From NCBI GenBank assembly GCA_014240055.1, contig JAAZXP010000003.1:10600-58095 (forward strand): a stretch of DNA of 47,496 bases, given 5' to 3'. Made by a program: the position numbers and the translations under genes. The stretch's first letter is position 1. Each line of letters starts with the position of its first letter. Of the stretch, positions 1-7,678 are shown in pieces. The notes under the pieces were generated by a model that was not told the origin of the DNA, did not search any database, and saw only the letters and a list, made by a program, of their open reading frames with translations. The DNA is from Methanobacteriota archaeon (GTDB lineage: Archaea; Thermoplasmatota; Poseidoniia; MGIII; CG-Epi1).

Positions 1-250
1 AGTCATTCATGTCTGCAAGAAAAACAGTTGTTTTTACTACGTTATCTAAAGTTAGATTTTTTTCAGCTAAAACGGCCTTTATGTTTAGAATGGCTTGCTT
101 AGTTTGATCAGCTACACCATTTTCTAATTCAGTAGCATCGTGTTTACGGCCAACTTGACCACTTAGGAAAACATAGTTTCCAGACACGACACCTTGTGAG
201 TAAGGACCGATCGGTTTCGGAGCCATCGAGCTCACCACGATCTCTTTCAT
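1..250 (-). CDS. RidA/YjgF-family enamine/imine deaminase (partial)
   Basis: The gene is cut by the left edge of the window; only about the first 83 codons are present. It starts at the ATG on the reverse strand at 250. The N-terminal part reads MAPKPIGPYSQGV, followed by YVFLSGQVG, the two signature stretches of the RidA (YjgF/YER057c/UK114) family. The family hydrolyses reactive 2-aminoacrylate and related enamine/imine intermediates released by PLP enzymes, and acts as a cytosolic trimer. The catalytic Arg that lies later in the chain is beyond the window, so activity cannot be judged. The subtilase gene lies just upstream on the same strand, separated by about 41 nt. Confidence 0.9.
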   Translation of the reverse strand, partial: MKEIVVSSMAPKPIGPYSQGVVSGNYVFLSGQVGRKHDATELENGVADQTKQAILNIKAVLAEKNLTLDNVVKTTVFLADMND

Positions 251-291
251 AATAAACTAATTGAACCCAATTTATGTAGTTTACTAATAAT

Positions 292-1524
292 TCAAGACCA
301 ATATGCGACTCTTGCGGCCATTATAGAATCCATGTATGTTTCGCAGTCAAAATCTTTGTCTGATAAGGGTGAAGAACCGTTCAAGTCTTGGATGATAGTT
401 TTTGTAAGAGTTGGATCAACAACTCCCCATCCAGTTTGTGTGTAAGGAGCTATTGGCGAAACAGGCACTCCTGTTTGACAAGCACCTTCGTTTGCACCAG
501 GATCATATTCTGAAGCATCAGGGAAATAAGAGGCTTTTTCCATACTTCTTCGGATATCATAGTTAGTGATGGAAGTATTTTCACTGTAAATTAAGCTACC
601 ATTCCTACCGCCAGATCCCATATCTCCGGCTTGTTCTCTTAGTTCTTGTATAACTAGAGAGAGAACTCCTGCAGTTCTAGGCGTTGCAAAACTAGTTCCA
701 GAAGTATCATGATATCCATCAATAGAATCGTGGTCAGGTAAATTTTGAGTCCAATCAGCTACAATATCTGGAGCAGTACCTGAGCAGTGCATGACTTTAC
801 CTCTATCTCCATCCTCTTGAAAACCAGCAATTCCAATAGACCAAGGAGGGCCACCAGTTGCGTCTTGAACACATGTAGACCCAGTATTATCGCAGGCTCC
901 AGTATGCAGTTTACCCATTTCATTAACTGCATATTCCGTATCATCTTCAATACCAGGAACCGGAACCGACCCAATTGGTCCAAAACTTGTTGTGATAATA
1001 TCAACCATCGGGTGTTCAGCAGCCCTTCTCACGCCATCGAATCCCTCAAGGAAAAAAATAACAGCATCTGGATTGGCATCTATTACAGCTCCAGTAACAG
1101 CAGTACCGTGACCATCGTCAGGATCATCTAAGATAGGCGTTTCACTCCAGCCTTCTTCTCCCATTGCCCCAATAATCCGTGTGCCTGAGAAATAAACAGT
1201 ATCATTGTAAGTAATTAGATCCCAACAAGTTTCTCTATCTGCTTGAACTCTTTCTTCCCACGTTCCTATTTGGGTTAATTCACAGACTAAAGTTACTCCA
1301 AAATCCTCCAAAAAAGGTTGGGGCAAACTTTCATTTCTTTGAAAATGATCATGATATGGATTAATTCCAGTATCGACTGGAGCAACCACAGAATATGATT
1401 TCCAAAAATCTTCCTTAGCTTCTATTTCATCAGACTCATTAGTAACAGCATCATCTAAGCACCCTGAAATCATTATAAAGATGATCAAAGGAATCGAAAA
1501 TTTCTTTGTTATCGCATGTATCAT
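292..1524 (-). CDS. Secreted lipoprotein subtilisin-like serine protease (S8 family)
   Basis: A 410-residue protein with an N-terminal hydrophobic segment (about residues 9-21) ending in a lipobox (ISGC, Cys22), so it is probably anchored outside the cell by a lipid. The subtilase catalytic triad is visible: Asp51 in VDTG, His139 in DGHGT and Ser278 in GTSFATP. No long propeptide separates the signal from the first catalytic motif, which is shorter than in classical subtilases. Several Cys residues may form disulfides. Secreted peptidases of this type are common in heterotrophic planktonic archaea that feed on particulate protein, and the oligopeptide-type transporter a few kilobases away fits that role (inference). 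A TATA-like box about 28 nt upstream of the ATG predicts a leaderless transcript. Confidence 0.9.
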   Translation of the reverse strand: MIHAITKKFSIPLIIFIMISGCLDDAVTNESDEIEAKEDFWKSYSVVAPVDTGINPYHDHFQRNESLPQPFLEDFGVTLVCELTQIGTWEERVQADRETCWDLITYNDTVYFSGTRIIGAMGEEGWSETPILDDPDDGHGTAVTGAVIDANPDAVIFFLEGFDGVRRAAEHPMVDIITTSFGPIGSVPVPGIEDDTEYAVNEMGKLHTGACDNTGSTCVQDATGGPPWSIGIAGFQEDGDRGKVMHCSGTAPDIVADWTQNLPDHDSIDGYHDTSGTSFATPRTAGVLSLVIQELREQAGDMGSGGRNGSLIYSENTSITNYDIRRSMEKASYFPDASEYDPGANEGACQTGVPVSPIAPYTQTGWGVVDPTLTKTIIQDLNGSSPLSDKDFDCETYMDSIMAARVAYWS

Positions 1525-1548
1525 TATTTGTATTTATTACACGGTAGT

Positions 1549-1557
1549 ATTAAAATT
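1549..1557 (-). promoter_or_regulatory. Putative TATA box for the subtilase gene
   Basis: On the reverse strand the bases read AATTTTAATA-like, centred about 28 nt upstream of the start codon at 1524. This is the expected archaeal TATA-to-start distance for a leaderless mRNA. Confidence 0.4.
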
Positions 1558-1587
1558 TTATTTGTATTTTGTCTTATTTGGAAGCAA

Positions 1588-1597
1588 AATATTAAAT
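1588..1597 (+). promoter_or_regulatory. Putative TATA box for the GYD-rhodopsin unit
   Basis: The bases AATATTAAAT lie about 28 nt upstream of the ATG at 1620. This spacing supports 1620 rather than the in-frame ATG at 1596 as the start, with a leaderless message that may continue into the rhodopsin gene. Confidence 0.45.
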
Positions 1598-1619
1598 GAC
1601 GTCGATAATACATTGTATT

Positions 1620-1943
1620 ATGTCTAAGTTCATGTATTCTGGTAGTTATACCAAGAAAGGCGTTAAGGGATTGTTAAAAGAGGGCGGAACGGCCCGCCGT
1701 GATGAAACTATACGAATGGTGGAATCTCTCGGAGGCACAGTTGAAGCTTATTATTGGTGCTATGGCGAACAGGATTTCGTATCCATAATGGATTTTCCAG
1801 ATCACACAACGGTAACTGGTTTAGCCCTTAATATTGCAGCTTCTGGAACATTCACAGGAAATTTAACTCCTTTGATAACAGTCGAAGAAATGGATGAGAT
1901 GGTAACTGTAAAGTTAGGAAAATATCGGCTACCTGGCGATTAA
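1620..1943 (+). CDS. GYD-domain protein
   Basis: About 107 residues from the ATG at 1620. An in-frame ATG at 1596 would add eight residues but overlaps the likely TATA box. The protein matches the GYD family (PF08734) over its whole length: an initial strand with GSYTKKGVKGLLKEGG, then ARRDETIRMVESLGG, a YWCYGEQD turn and a later LTVEE-like segment (ITVEEMDEM). The family forms a small ferredoxin-like alpha/beta fold and has no established biochemical function; some members are suspected ligand sensors. The stop codon is only 13 nt before the rhodopsin start, so the two are probably co-transcribed. A link to light use is a guess from position only. Confidence 0.85.
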   Translation: MSKFMYSGSYTKKGVKGLLKEGGTARRDETIRMVESLGGTVEAYYWCYGEQDFVSIMDFPDHTTVTGLALNIAASGTFTGNLTPLITVEEMDEMVTVKLGKYRLPGD

Positions 1944-1956
1944 AATTAAAGATATA

Positions 1957-2808
1957 ATGACAAAAATAAGGTTAGCAGCATTCGCACTCTGTATTTTGTC
2001 TATTATGATTCTACCAAATTCTGCGGCCACAAAGGATAGCTATTCAGAGGATGGATTTCTGATACTTGGCCAAGATGATCTAGTGGGAATCACTTTTTGG
2101 ATAGCGACTGCAGCTATGCTGGGTTCCAGTATTTTTTTCTTAATAGAACGTAGCAACGTTGCTCCTCAGTGGAAAACATCAATGACCATTGCTACCTTAA
2201 TCACAGGAATTGCTTTTTGGCATTATATGTATATGAGAGAGCATTGGATTCTTACCGGAGAAAGTCCAATAGTTTATCGTTACGTGGATTGGTTTATTAC
2301 CGTTCCATTACAGATTGTTGAATTTTATTTTATTTTAGCTGCAGTTACTGCAGTTACTGCAATGTTATTTTGGAGACTTCTAGGGGCTTCTGTTCTAATG
2401 CTTGTTTTTGGGTTTCTTGGAGAAACTCAAATGCTTGGAGGCAGTTCGATAATTTGGTGGATTTTATGTATGGCTTGCTGGTTCTATATCATCTATGAAA
2501 TTTTTAGAGGTGAAGCTGCAATTCTTAATGAAAATAGTGGGAATGAAGCAGGACAATTTGCATTCCAAGCCTTAAAATGGATTGTAACGGTTGGATGGGC
2601 TATCTATCCTATCGGCTATCTATATGGTCTTGATGAAACTACAATATTGGGAGTTAACATAAGCAATACAGCATACAGTCCTGAGCTGATAAACATAATT
2701 TATAATTTAGCTGATTTGATCAACAAAACTGCTTTTGGAGTTGCAATTTGGATTGCAGCAGTCAAAGATACTAAAGAGTCTAAGGGCGAACAGTCTTTTA
2801 TGTTCTAA
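1957..2808 (+). CDS. Proteorhodopsin, blue-tuned light-driven proton pump
   Basis: A 283-residue type-1 microbial rhodopsin with an N-terminal signal peptide (about residues 6-24) and seven membrane helices. In helix C the motif RYVDWFITVPLQIVEFY supplies the proton acceptor Asp111 (D97 of proteorhodopsin), Thr115 and the proton donor Glu122 (E108). Gln119 sits at the spectral tuning site (L/Q105), which predicts blue absorption. His89 matches the conserved His75 partner of the acceptor. In helix G, LADLINK supplies Asp253 and the retinal Schiff-base Lys257. All residues for outward proton pumping are present, so it should energise the cell membrane in light. No carotenoid or retinal synthesis gene is in the window, so retinal must be made or obtained elsewhere. 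It is convergent with the KaiC-like cluster. Confidence 0.97.
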   Translation: MTKIRLAAFALCILSIMILPNSAATKDSYSEDGFLILGQDDLVGITFWIATAAMLGSSIFFLIERSNVAPQWKTSMTIATLITGIAFWHYMYMREHWILTGESPIVYRYVDWFITVPLQIVEFYFILAAVTAVTAMLFWRLLGASVLMLVFGFLGETQMLGGSSIIWWILCMACWFYIIYEIFRGEAAILNENSGNEAGQFAFQALKWIVTVGWAIYPIGYLYGLDETTILGVNISNTAYSPELINIIYNLADLINKTAFGVAIWIAAVKDTKESKGEQSFMF

Positions 2809-2968
2809 AATAGCTGCTTACAAAGAAAAGAATTAGCGCTACTAAAACGTCTAAAGTAGGAGAGGCACCAGGATATCCAAAATTCCAGACAATTACTAGA
2901 AGTAACCAAACTCCGAATACCCAATCTAAATCTTTTAAGCCGAAACTCGCAACGCCTTTAGGCGACAC
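2798..2968 (-). CDS. Small two-helix membrane protein (hypothetical)
   Basis: An open frame of 56 codons with a GTG start at 2966-2968 that overlaps the last codons of the KaiC-like gene by 11 nt. Its TAA overlaps the 3' end of the convergent rhodopsin gene. The peptide contains LKDLDWVFGVWLLLVIVWN, a short GYPGASPTLD loop and a second hydrophobic helix (VLVALILFFVSSYF). That is a typical two-TM hairpin with aromatic residues at the membrane edges. No family is recognised. Its position at the end of the cluster and the coding-like composition argue that it is real, but the GTG start is a choice and no ribosome binding site was confirmed. Confidence 0.5.
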   Translation of the reverse strand: MSPKGVASFGLKDLDWVFGVWLLLVIVWNFGYPGASPTLDVLVALILFFVSSYFRT

Positions 2969-3719
2969 GGGTAATCATCTCTGGTGTAATTCCATGCTCA
3001 GTTACAGCATAAATCATTACAGCAGCTTTTTCTGGATGATTGCGGATTTTCTTAATAATTAATCTATTTTCGAACTCAGCAGCCATACGTCCAACTTCAA
3101 GTTCTATTACAACGTCACAAATAGCTTCAATTTGACTATGAATTCTTGGTTCACAAGTACCTGCAGACATAGTATACATTATAGTTCCACCATTTGCCTG
3201 AGCGTATTCTTTTATTGTCCTCATAGCTGATAAAACTTCAATTGGATTATAATATTGCATAAAGAAGTCTAGCGAATCAATAACGACTCTAAAAGGCGCT
3301 TTAAGTTTAGAAATTTCATAGGTCATATCTGCAACAAAATTAATTTGATCAGAAGTAGAACCATATGAACCCAAATTTCTCAGTTCAGCAACTGAGAGTC
3401 CTTCCTGTTTAAAACGAGATGCTTGTAATTCACGAGATAAAACTTTTTCAAAATATTGAGTTCCTACATTAACAATTCTCAAATCAGTAGGCCAATTATA
3501 TTGCTCAAAAGTATCGATTAGTTCATCTGAAGTCTCGTCTGTTGAAAAATAAACTACATTTTCAGATCCAACGCCAGCTGATGCATATTGTTTAGAGAGT
3601 AATTCTTTTCCTGAACCAGAACTGCCTTCAATTAGCATAGAGCTACCCAATACAATTCCTTTACCATCAATTAATGCTTCATCTAGTCTTTCAATTCCAG
3701 TTGAGATTATTTCTGCCAT
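2958..3719 (-). CDS. KaiC/RecA-superfamily ATPase-like protein with altered Walker A
   Basis: A 253-residue single-domain KaiC-like protein. The P-loop GSSGSGKE (residues 32-39) has Glu where nearly all family members have Thr or Ser, the residue that binds Mg. The strand VVYFSTDE supplies the usual acidic residue after Walker A, and RVVIDSLDFF looks like Walker B. A further sheet and a C-terminal VIELEVGRMAAEFENR hairpin followed by a lysine/arginine-rich KIRNHPEKAA strand are KaiC-like. It begins 2 nt after the upstream Walker-less paralogue stops. Archaeal single-domain KaiC homologues are known as signalling or assembly ATPases (for example ArlH), and no archaellum genes are seen here. 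Nucleotide binding is plausible; hydrolysis is uncertain. Confidence 0.8.
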   Translation of the reverse strand: MAEIISTGIERLDEALIDGKGIVLGSSMLIEGSSGSGKELLSKQYASAGVGSENVVYFSTDETSDELIDTFEQYNWPTDLRIVNVGTQYFEKVLSRELQASRFKQEGLSVAELRNLGSYGSTSDQINFVADMTYEISKLKAPFRVVIDSLDFFMQYYNPIEVLSAMRTIKEYAQANGGTIMYTMSAGTCEPRIHSQIEAICDVVIELEVGRMAAEFENRLIIKKIRNHPEKAAVMIYAVTEHGITPEMITRVA

Positions 3720-3721
3720 TT

Positions 3722-4282
3722 TTATTCACCTATTACACGATCTGATAATAACTGTAATGCAGATGCCAATTCGTCGCCAGTTTGCTCTTTAACAGTCATT
3801 AACATACTATAAATTTCCTTAATACGCATAGAATTCCCAAGTACATTAATAAATTCTTTTAACACCCTAGCTTCAGAATAGATACTTAACCCATTAACTG
3901 AATCGAACATCACAAAGCTCTTCTTCGATTTTAGTCGCCTTTCTAGAAGAGAAATATTAAGTAAAATAGATTCAAGCATAGTTGGAGATTCAACATAAAG
4001 TGTTCGAGGATCATCAGTTTTTCCACCAACCGTCATCGACACTAAATCTACGAAATAAAGATCTGATAAATCTGTCTTGGTTTCTTCTAATTCTGCTAAA
4101 ATATGTGAAGAAGGTCTCGAAGTTGTGATATAAATCCCACCTAATTTTTTACTAAGTAAAACAGATGCAATTTTGACAGTATCAGTATGAAATGATTCTG
4201 CGCCAATGCTAACAGTTGTTAACGTATCTCCGTCATTAATACTCTTGATGACTGCTCCTGCAATTTCTTTAACATTGCTCAT
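3722..4282 (-). CDS. Degenerate KaiC-like protein lacking Walker A
   Basis: About 186 residues from the ATG at 4282, which overlaps the stop codon of the preceding KaiC-like gene in an ATGA arrangement. An earlier in-frame start at 4312 would overlap more and is less likely. The chain has the alternating strand/helix pattern of the RecA fold (TLTTVSIGAES, GGIYITTSRPSS, DLYFVDLVS, KKSFVMFDSVNGL), but the first loop SIGAESFHTD contains no GK[TS]. The Walker B-like strand ends FDSVN. It therefore probably does not bind ATP in the usual way and may be a regulatory partner of its two neighbours (inference). It could also be assigned to a RAD55-like or DUF835-like group; I cannot settle this by eye. 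Confidence 0.65.
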   Translation of the reverse strand: MSNVKEIAGAVIKSINDGDTLTTVSIGAESFHTDTVKIASVLLSKKLGGIYITTSRPSSHILAELEETKTDLSDLYFVDLVSMTVGGKTDDPRTLYVESPTMLESILLNISLLERRLKSKKSFVMFDSVNGLSIYSEARVLKEFINVLGNSMRIKEIYSMLMTVKEQTGDELASALQLLSDRVIGE

Positions 4283-5097
4283 GTGAAAGATTGTCCTCCA
4301 TCTTGTCCCCATTTGAGGAGAGGAACAACTGCCAACCCGATTGGCGTTAATTCAATCAAGTGTCTTGCACGAGAATGTTTAGTTCCTCGCATTTTTACAA
4401 CTTGTAAACTTCTCAACAAGTCTCCTTGTCTAATTATGTTACCCATAAGAACTACACCATCAGCAACGGCCTCTTCAACACCAAAAATCGAATAAGTCTG
4501 AACGTTAGAGTCTACAACAGTTTCTGAAATTAGCATAGTAGTACATCCAAAAGTACTCAAGAATTGACTTAATCTAAAGATGAAGTTACGGATACTTCCT
4601 TTATCTGGAAGTTGATAACAAACGGCAGTGATAGAGTCAATGACTAATCTTGTAACTCCTAATTCATCTACAATATCTTCAAAAGCCCCTAATAGAGCTT
4701 CCATATCTTTAGAAGTATAAGTTCCATCTAGTCTTTCAACGCCCAACCTATCGTTAATTACGGTTAAATCAAAAATATTTAATTTTCCTTCTTTAACAAG
4801 AGCATCATCAAAGAAACCATAAGTCTGTAAATTTGATAACATTTTAGATGAAGGTTCAGTTACAGAGATATAACAGCAAGTTTCTCCAGCCTTAGCACCG
4901 TTAATGAGAAATTCCATTGCTAAAGTAGTTTTTCCAGAACCCACAGTTCCAGCTAGAAGTGTTATGTTTCCAATAGGAATTCCACCGTTTAAAATACGGT
5001 CAATACCCTCGATGTAAGTTACACATTTGTCTCTAGGACGTCCGCCACGCGGGTCCAGGCTAATTGGTTTTGTTACTTCCTTTTTTGCCATTTTCAT
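4279..5097 (-). CDS. KaiC-like ATPase with intact Walker motifs
   Basis: About 272 residues from the ATG at 5097, which overlaps the stop of the upstream gene as TGATG; a GTG one codon earlier and an ATG at 5091 are alternatives. Walker A is canonical (GTVGSGKTT, about residues 50-58), preceded by the KaiC-type entry GIDRILNGGIP. The segment CYISVTEPS supplies the acidic residue that follows the P-loop strand, LVIDSITAV is Walker B, and the C-terminal VVKMRGTKHSRARHLIELT is the characteristic KaiC strand with KMRGTKH. This is a single KaiC domain, not the double-domain cyanobacterial clock protein, and no kaiA or kaiB was seen. It is probably the active ATPase of this four- or five-gene cluster. 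Confidence 0.88.
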   Translation of the reverse strand: MKMAKKEVTKPISLDPRGGRPRDKCVTYIEGIDRILNGGIPIGNITLLAGTVGSGKTTLAMEFLINGAKAGETCCYISVTEPSSKMLSNLQTYGFFDDALVKEGKLNIFDLTVINDRLGVERLDGTYTSKDMEALLGAFEDIVDELGVTRLVIDSITAVCYQLPDKGSIRNFIFRLSQFLSTFGCTTMLISETVVDSNVQTYSIFGVEEAVADGVVLMGNIIRQGDLLRSLQVVKMRGTKHSRARHLIELTPIGLAVVPLLKWGQDGGQSFT

Positions 5098-5522
5098 CAC
5101 TCGTCAATTATAAACTGATCTACAAGGTATTGCCGAACCCTCTTTTTCAATGTTCTCTCTGTAATCTTTTCACCCTGAGCAGAATCGTGCATCACTTGTA
5201 TCTCTCTTTGAATTTCAACAGGCAGTTCAGCCCATGCCACAGGTGGTTTCTTTGGTAATAGCCCTCTGAGGTATTTTGGATTGGCTTGAGCGAAAATTTC
5301 TGCAAACCGTTCTTTGACTTTATCTTCAAAGAATTTATCAGCTTCTCTTTCGACTTCGCTGTAAGCTTTAATTAATTCTTCTTCGACAATTTGCCCTAGG
5401 TCTTCTAGGAAAACACCTTCAGGTAAAAATCGGTGGTACCAACTACCATCTTCATGGAGTGCATCCATGTGCGTACGGTTGTAAACGTCAATAAGCGGAG
5501 TTTCATATTCTTCTTTTGCCAT
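5097..5522 (-). CDS. Helical protein of unknown function, first gene of KaiC-like cluster
   Basis: A 141-residue soluble protein with no membrane segment, no signal and no recognised domain. It is rich in Glu, Lys and Arg. Long predicted helices run from about residue 40 to 75 (LGQIVEEELIKAYSEVEREA) and in the C-terminal third (LKKRVRQYLVDQFIIDE). A PKKPP segment in the middle may be a hinge. Its stop overlaps the next gene, so translation is probably coupled to the KaiC-like ATPase, making it a candidate partner or regulator. A TATA box about 30 nt upstream of the ATG suggests that this gene starts the operon with a leaderless message. Confidence 0.75.
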   Translation of the reverse strand: MAKEEYETPLIDVYNRTHMDALHEDGSWYHRFLPEGVFLEDLGQIVEEELIKAYSEVEREADKFFEDKVKERFAEIFAQANPKYLRGLLPKKPPVAWAELPVEIQREIQVMHDSAQGEKITERTLKKRVRQYLVDQFIIDE

Positions 5523-5551
5523 TAATTGTCCCTAAACTTTCAAAATGAGGC

Positions 5552-5559
5552 CTTATAAG
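5552..5559 (-). promoter_or_regulatory. TATA box of the KaiC-like cluster
   Basis: CTTATAAG, itself an 8-bp palindrome, lies about 30 nt upstream of the start at 5522 in the short gap after the transporter gene. It is the only clear promoter seen for the reverse-strand cluster down to 2798. Confidence 0.55.
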
Positions 5560-5575
5560 ATACTTAGCCTAGAAA

Positions 5576-7675
5576 TCAAGCAGGCTTAATTTCATAGTCA
5601 AGAAGTATAACTTCAACCAAATATTCGACTTCTTCACCATTATCTGTATGGTTACATCCGACAGCATTTCCACTTTCAGCTTCGACATTAATTTCCAAAA
5701 AATAGGATCCTAATCCAGCTCCCATGGCATCAAGCTCATCTTTAATTTCAGCTTCAGACATCTCGCTAGCATTCCCTGAAAAATATAGAGAAGAATTATA
5801 CCATTCAACAACAATTTCATGAGAAGAACTACCCTGGCCTTGATTTTCACCACTTTCAGTTCCATTAAAATTATCGTGTGTTATAGTTCCTGTAATTGTG
5901 TCTGGATCTGGCTGAGAAGCCCCAGGTGCAGCACAACCGATTCCATTACTTGTTTCATCTTCACTGTACGTAAGTAAAACTCTAACACCAACAATATTTC
6001 GACTATCTTCTGTCCATTCAATATTATTAGTATTGAAATCTATGAGAATAGTCTCACCGTCACTAACATATTCTGTATTATTCCCTAAAATTTCATAAGA
6101 AATTTCTCCAGAAATAGAATAATTTCCTATGCCGCCTGTTGAATCAGAAGAATCTGGAGCAAAAGCAAGATATGCAGCTTCGGAGGCGCCAAATGGAATA
6201 ATAATAGCTGCAGCGACCACTCCATATTGACTCTTCTTAGGCCAATTAAACCTGCCCAACGAAGATAGGTTTGGTGTTCTGAAGTAATTCATCAAAAAGT
6301 GAGTAATGAATGCAGCCCCCATACCTGGGACTGATGGGAAAACGCCGTCTGCACCTCCGAAACCTAATACTGTCCAAATTAGGACACCACCGAATGCAGC
6401 CACCATCATCGCAATTGAATGAGTAGTATCTGGTTTGTACCCTAACCACCTAATAATCAGTAAAGGTACAAAAACACCGCCGAGGCCGTAGACGGCAAAA
6501 ACAACAAGAAGGAAGACAGAATCTCCACCAGGAAGATATAATCCTCCTATAGATATTAAAGTAGCAAATGCAGCAACTGCAATAGTTACCTTTTTCGCAG
6601 TTTTATGGTCTTGTCTCCATTCAGGTTTAATGTCGTCTGTAATTGCAGCTGTGCATGCTAGAACCTGACTATCTGCGGTAGACATTGTTGCTGCAAAAAT
6701 AGAGGCTAAAATCATTCCCACGCCAATACCTGGCATCGTCTCCATGGCCATCATTGGCAATCCCAATTCGGCATCAAAGCTACTTTCTGTAAACAACACG
6801 CGGCTTGCCAAGCCGATAATTAGCATAAGTATAATGAAAGGAGTCTGCCAAACAAAAAACCAAATCATTGCTTTCTTACGATCTTCATCGGTACCAAGAG
6901 TCATAACTCTCGAAACGACTTGCGGCTGACCTGCAACACTTAGCCCACCTAGAAAGAAAGCCATTGTCCAAAGGGTGAAACCAAATATTAGGTCAGGTGG
7001 CAGAAGATTAGTCAAAAGTGGATCTTGTTCATTTAATTTCATTTCGAGTCCACTAAATCCTCCAACTTTTTGAAGACTTATCCAACAAAGAATTGTTGAC
7101 CCCACAATCATGACGCAAGACTGAGCAGCATCGGTCCAAATCGAAGCCCTGATTCCTCCAGCATAACAGTATGCCACCACTAGAACAAAACCAATAAGAA
7201 TTCCAACAATTTCAGGCCACCCCATCATCACGAATAATGCCTTTCCACCAGAGGTAAGCTGAGCTGCAGCGTAAATACTTAGAAACAAAACAGACAAGAT
7301 TCCAGCTAGTTTTGCTTCAGGCGCACCTGCCTTTTCGGCAACTAATGAAGATAGTGAACGAATGCCTCTTTCTCGACCTTCTTCTTGAATAAATTTATAC
7401 AGCCAAGCCCAAGCAACAACTTGCCCTATAGTTGACATAAAAGACAGAAAAGCTACACTATACCCCATCGTGTATGTAAATCCAATAAATCCAATGAACA
7501 TATATCCCGAGTTCCAAGTACTAACTGCAGATAAGGCAGCAAGTGAAGGGCTCATACCTCTTCCAGCTACAAGATAATCATCAGTCGTATCTTTTTTTAC
7601 TCGCATTGAGGCAAGACCAACGCCTGCAAAAATAGACATGAAAAAGATAAATGAGATTACAACAACAGCATCCAT
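5576..7675 (-). CDS. Sodium:solute symporter (SSS family) with C-terminal extracellular domain
   Basis: A 699-residue protein. The first roughly 500 residues carry about 13 membrane helices and SSS (PutP/SLC5-like) signatures: an early DDYLVAGRGMSPSLAALSAVSTWNSG-type segment near residues 32-57, a GGIRASIWTDAAQ loop, and an ATMSTADSQ motif that is typical of the sodium site in TM8. It should import a solute with sodium; the substrate (amino acid, urea or organic acid) cannot be read from sequence. The last roughly 190 residues are hydrophilic, beta-rich and Asn/Asp/Glu-rich with a few Cys and N-glycosylation-like sites, so they probably form an extracellular sandwich domain. That tail is absent in ordinary SSS members. 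The gene starts 3 nt after the OPT transporter stops, so the two form an operon. Confidence 0.88.
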   Translation of the reverse strand: MDAVVVISFIFFMSIFAGVGLASMRVKKDTTDDYLVAGRGMSPSLAALSAVSTWNSGYMFIGFIGFTYTMGYSVAFLSFMSTIGQVVAWAWLYKFIQEEGRERGIRSLSSLVAEKAGAPEAKLAGILSVLFLSIYAAAQLTSGGKALFVMMGWPEIVGILIGFVLVVAYCYAGGIRASIWTDAAQSCVMIVGSTILCWISLQKVGGFSGLEMKLNEQDPLLTNLLPPDLIFGFTLWTMAFFLGGLSVAGQPQVVSRVMTLGTDEDRKKAMIWFFVWQTPFIILMLIIGLASRVLFTESSFDAELGLPMMAMETMPGIGVGMILASIFAATMSTADSQVLACTAAITDDIKPEWRQDHKTAKKVTIAVAAFATLISIGGLYLPGGDSVFLLVVFAVYGLGGVFVPLLIIRWLGYKPDTTHSIAMMVAAFGGVLIWTVLGFGGADGVFPSVPGMGAAFITHFLMNYFRTPNLSSLGRFNWPKKSQYGVVAAAIIIPFGASEAAYLAFAPDSSDSTGGIGNYSISGEISYEILGNNTEYVSDGETILIDFNTNNIEWTEDSRNIVGVRVLLTYSEDETSNGIGCAAPGASQPDPDTITGTITHDNFNGTESGENQGQGSSSHEIVVEWYNSSLYFSGNASEMSEAEIKDELDAMGAGLGSYFLEINVEAESGNAVGCNHTDNGEEVEYLVEVILLDYEIKPA

Positions 7676-7678
7676 TTT

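Noticed and set aside
2340..2362. Short tandem repeat (GCAGTTACT twice) inside the rhodopsin gene
   Set aside because: It encodes AVTAVT within a membrane helix and is only two units long; probably simple local duplication of no wider meaning.
2958..5100. A cyanobacterial-type circadian clock
   Set aside because: All three proteins are single-domain, one lacks Walker A, and no KaiA or KaiB homologue is present.
2958..5100. Archaellum ATPase ArlH
   Set aside because: ArlH is also KaiC-like, but no archaellin, ArlI or ArlJ genes are nearby, and three paralogues do not fit.
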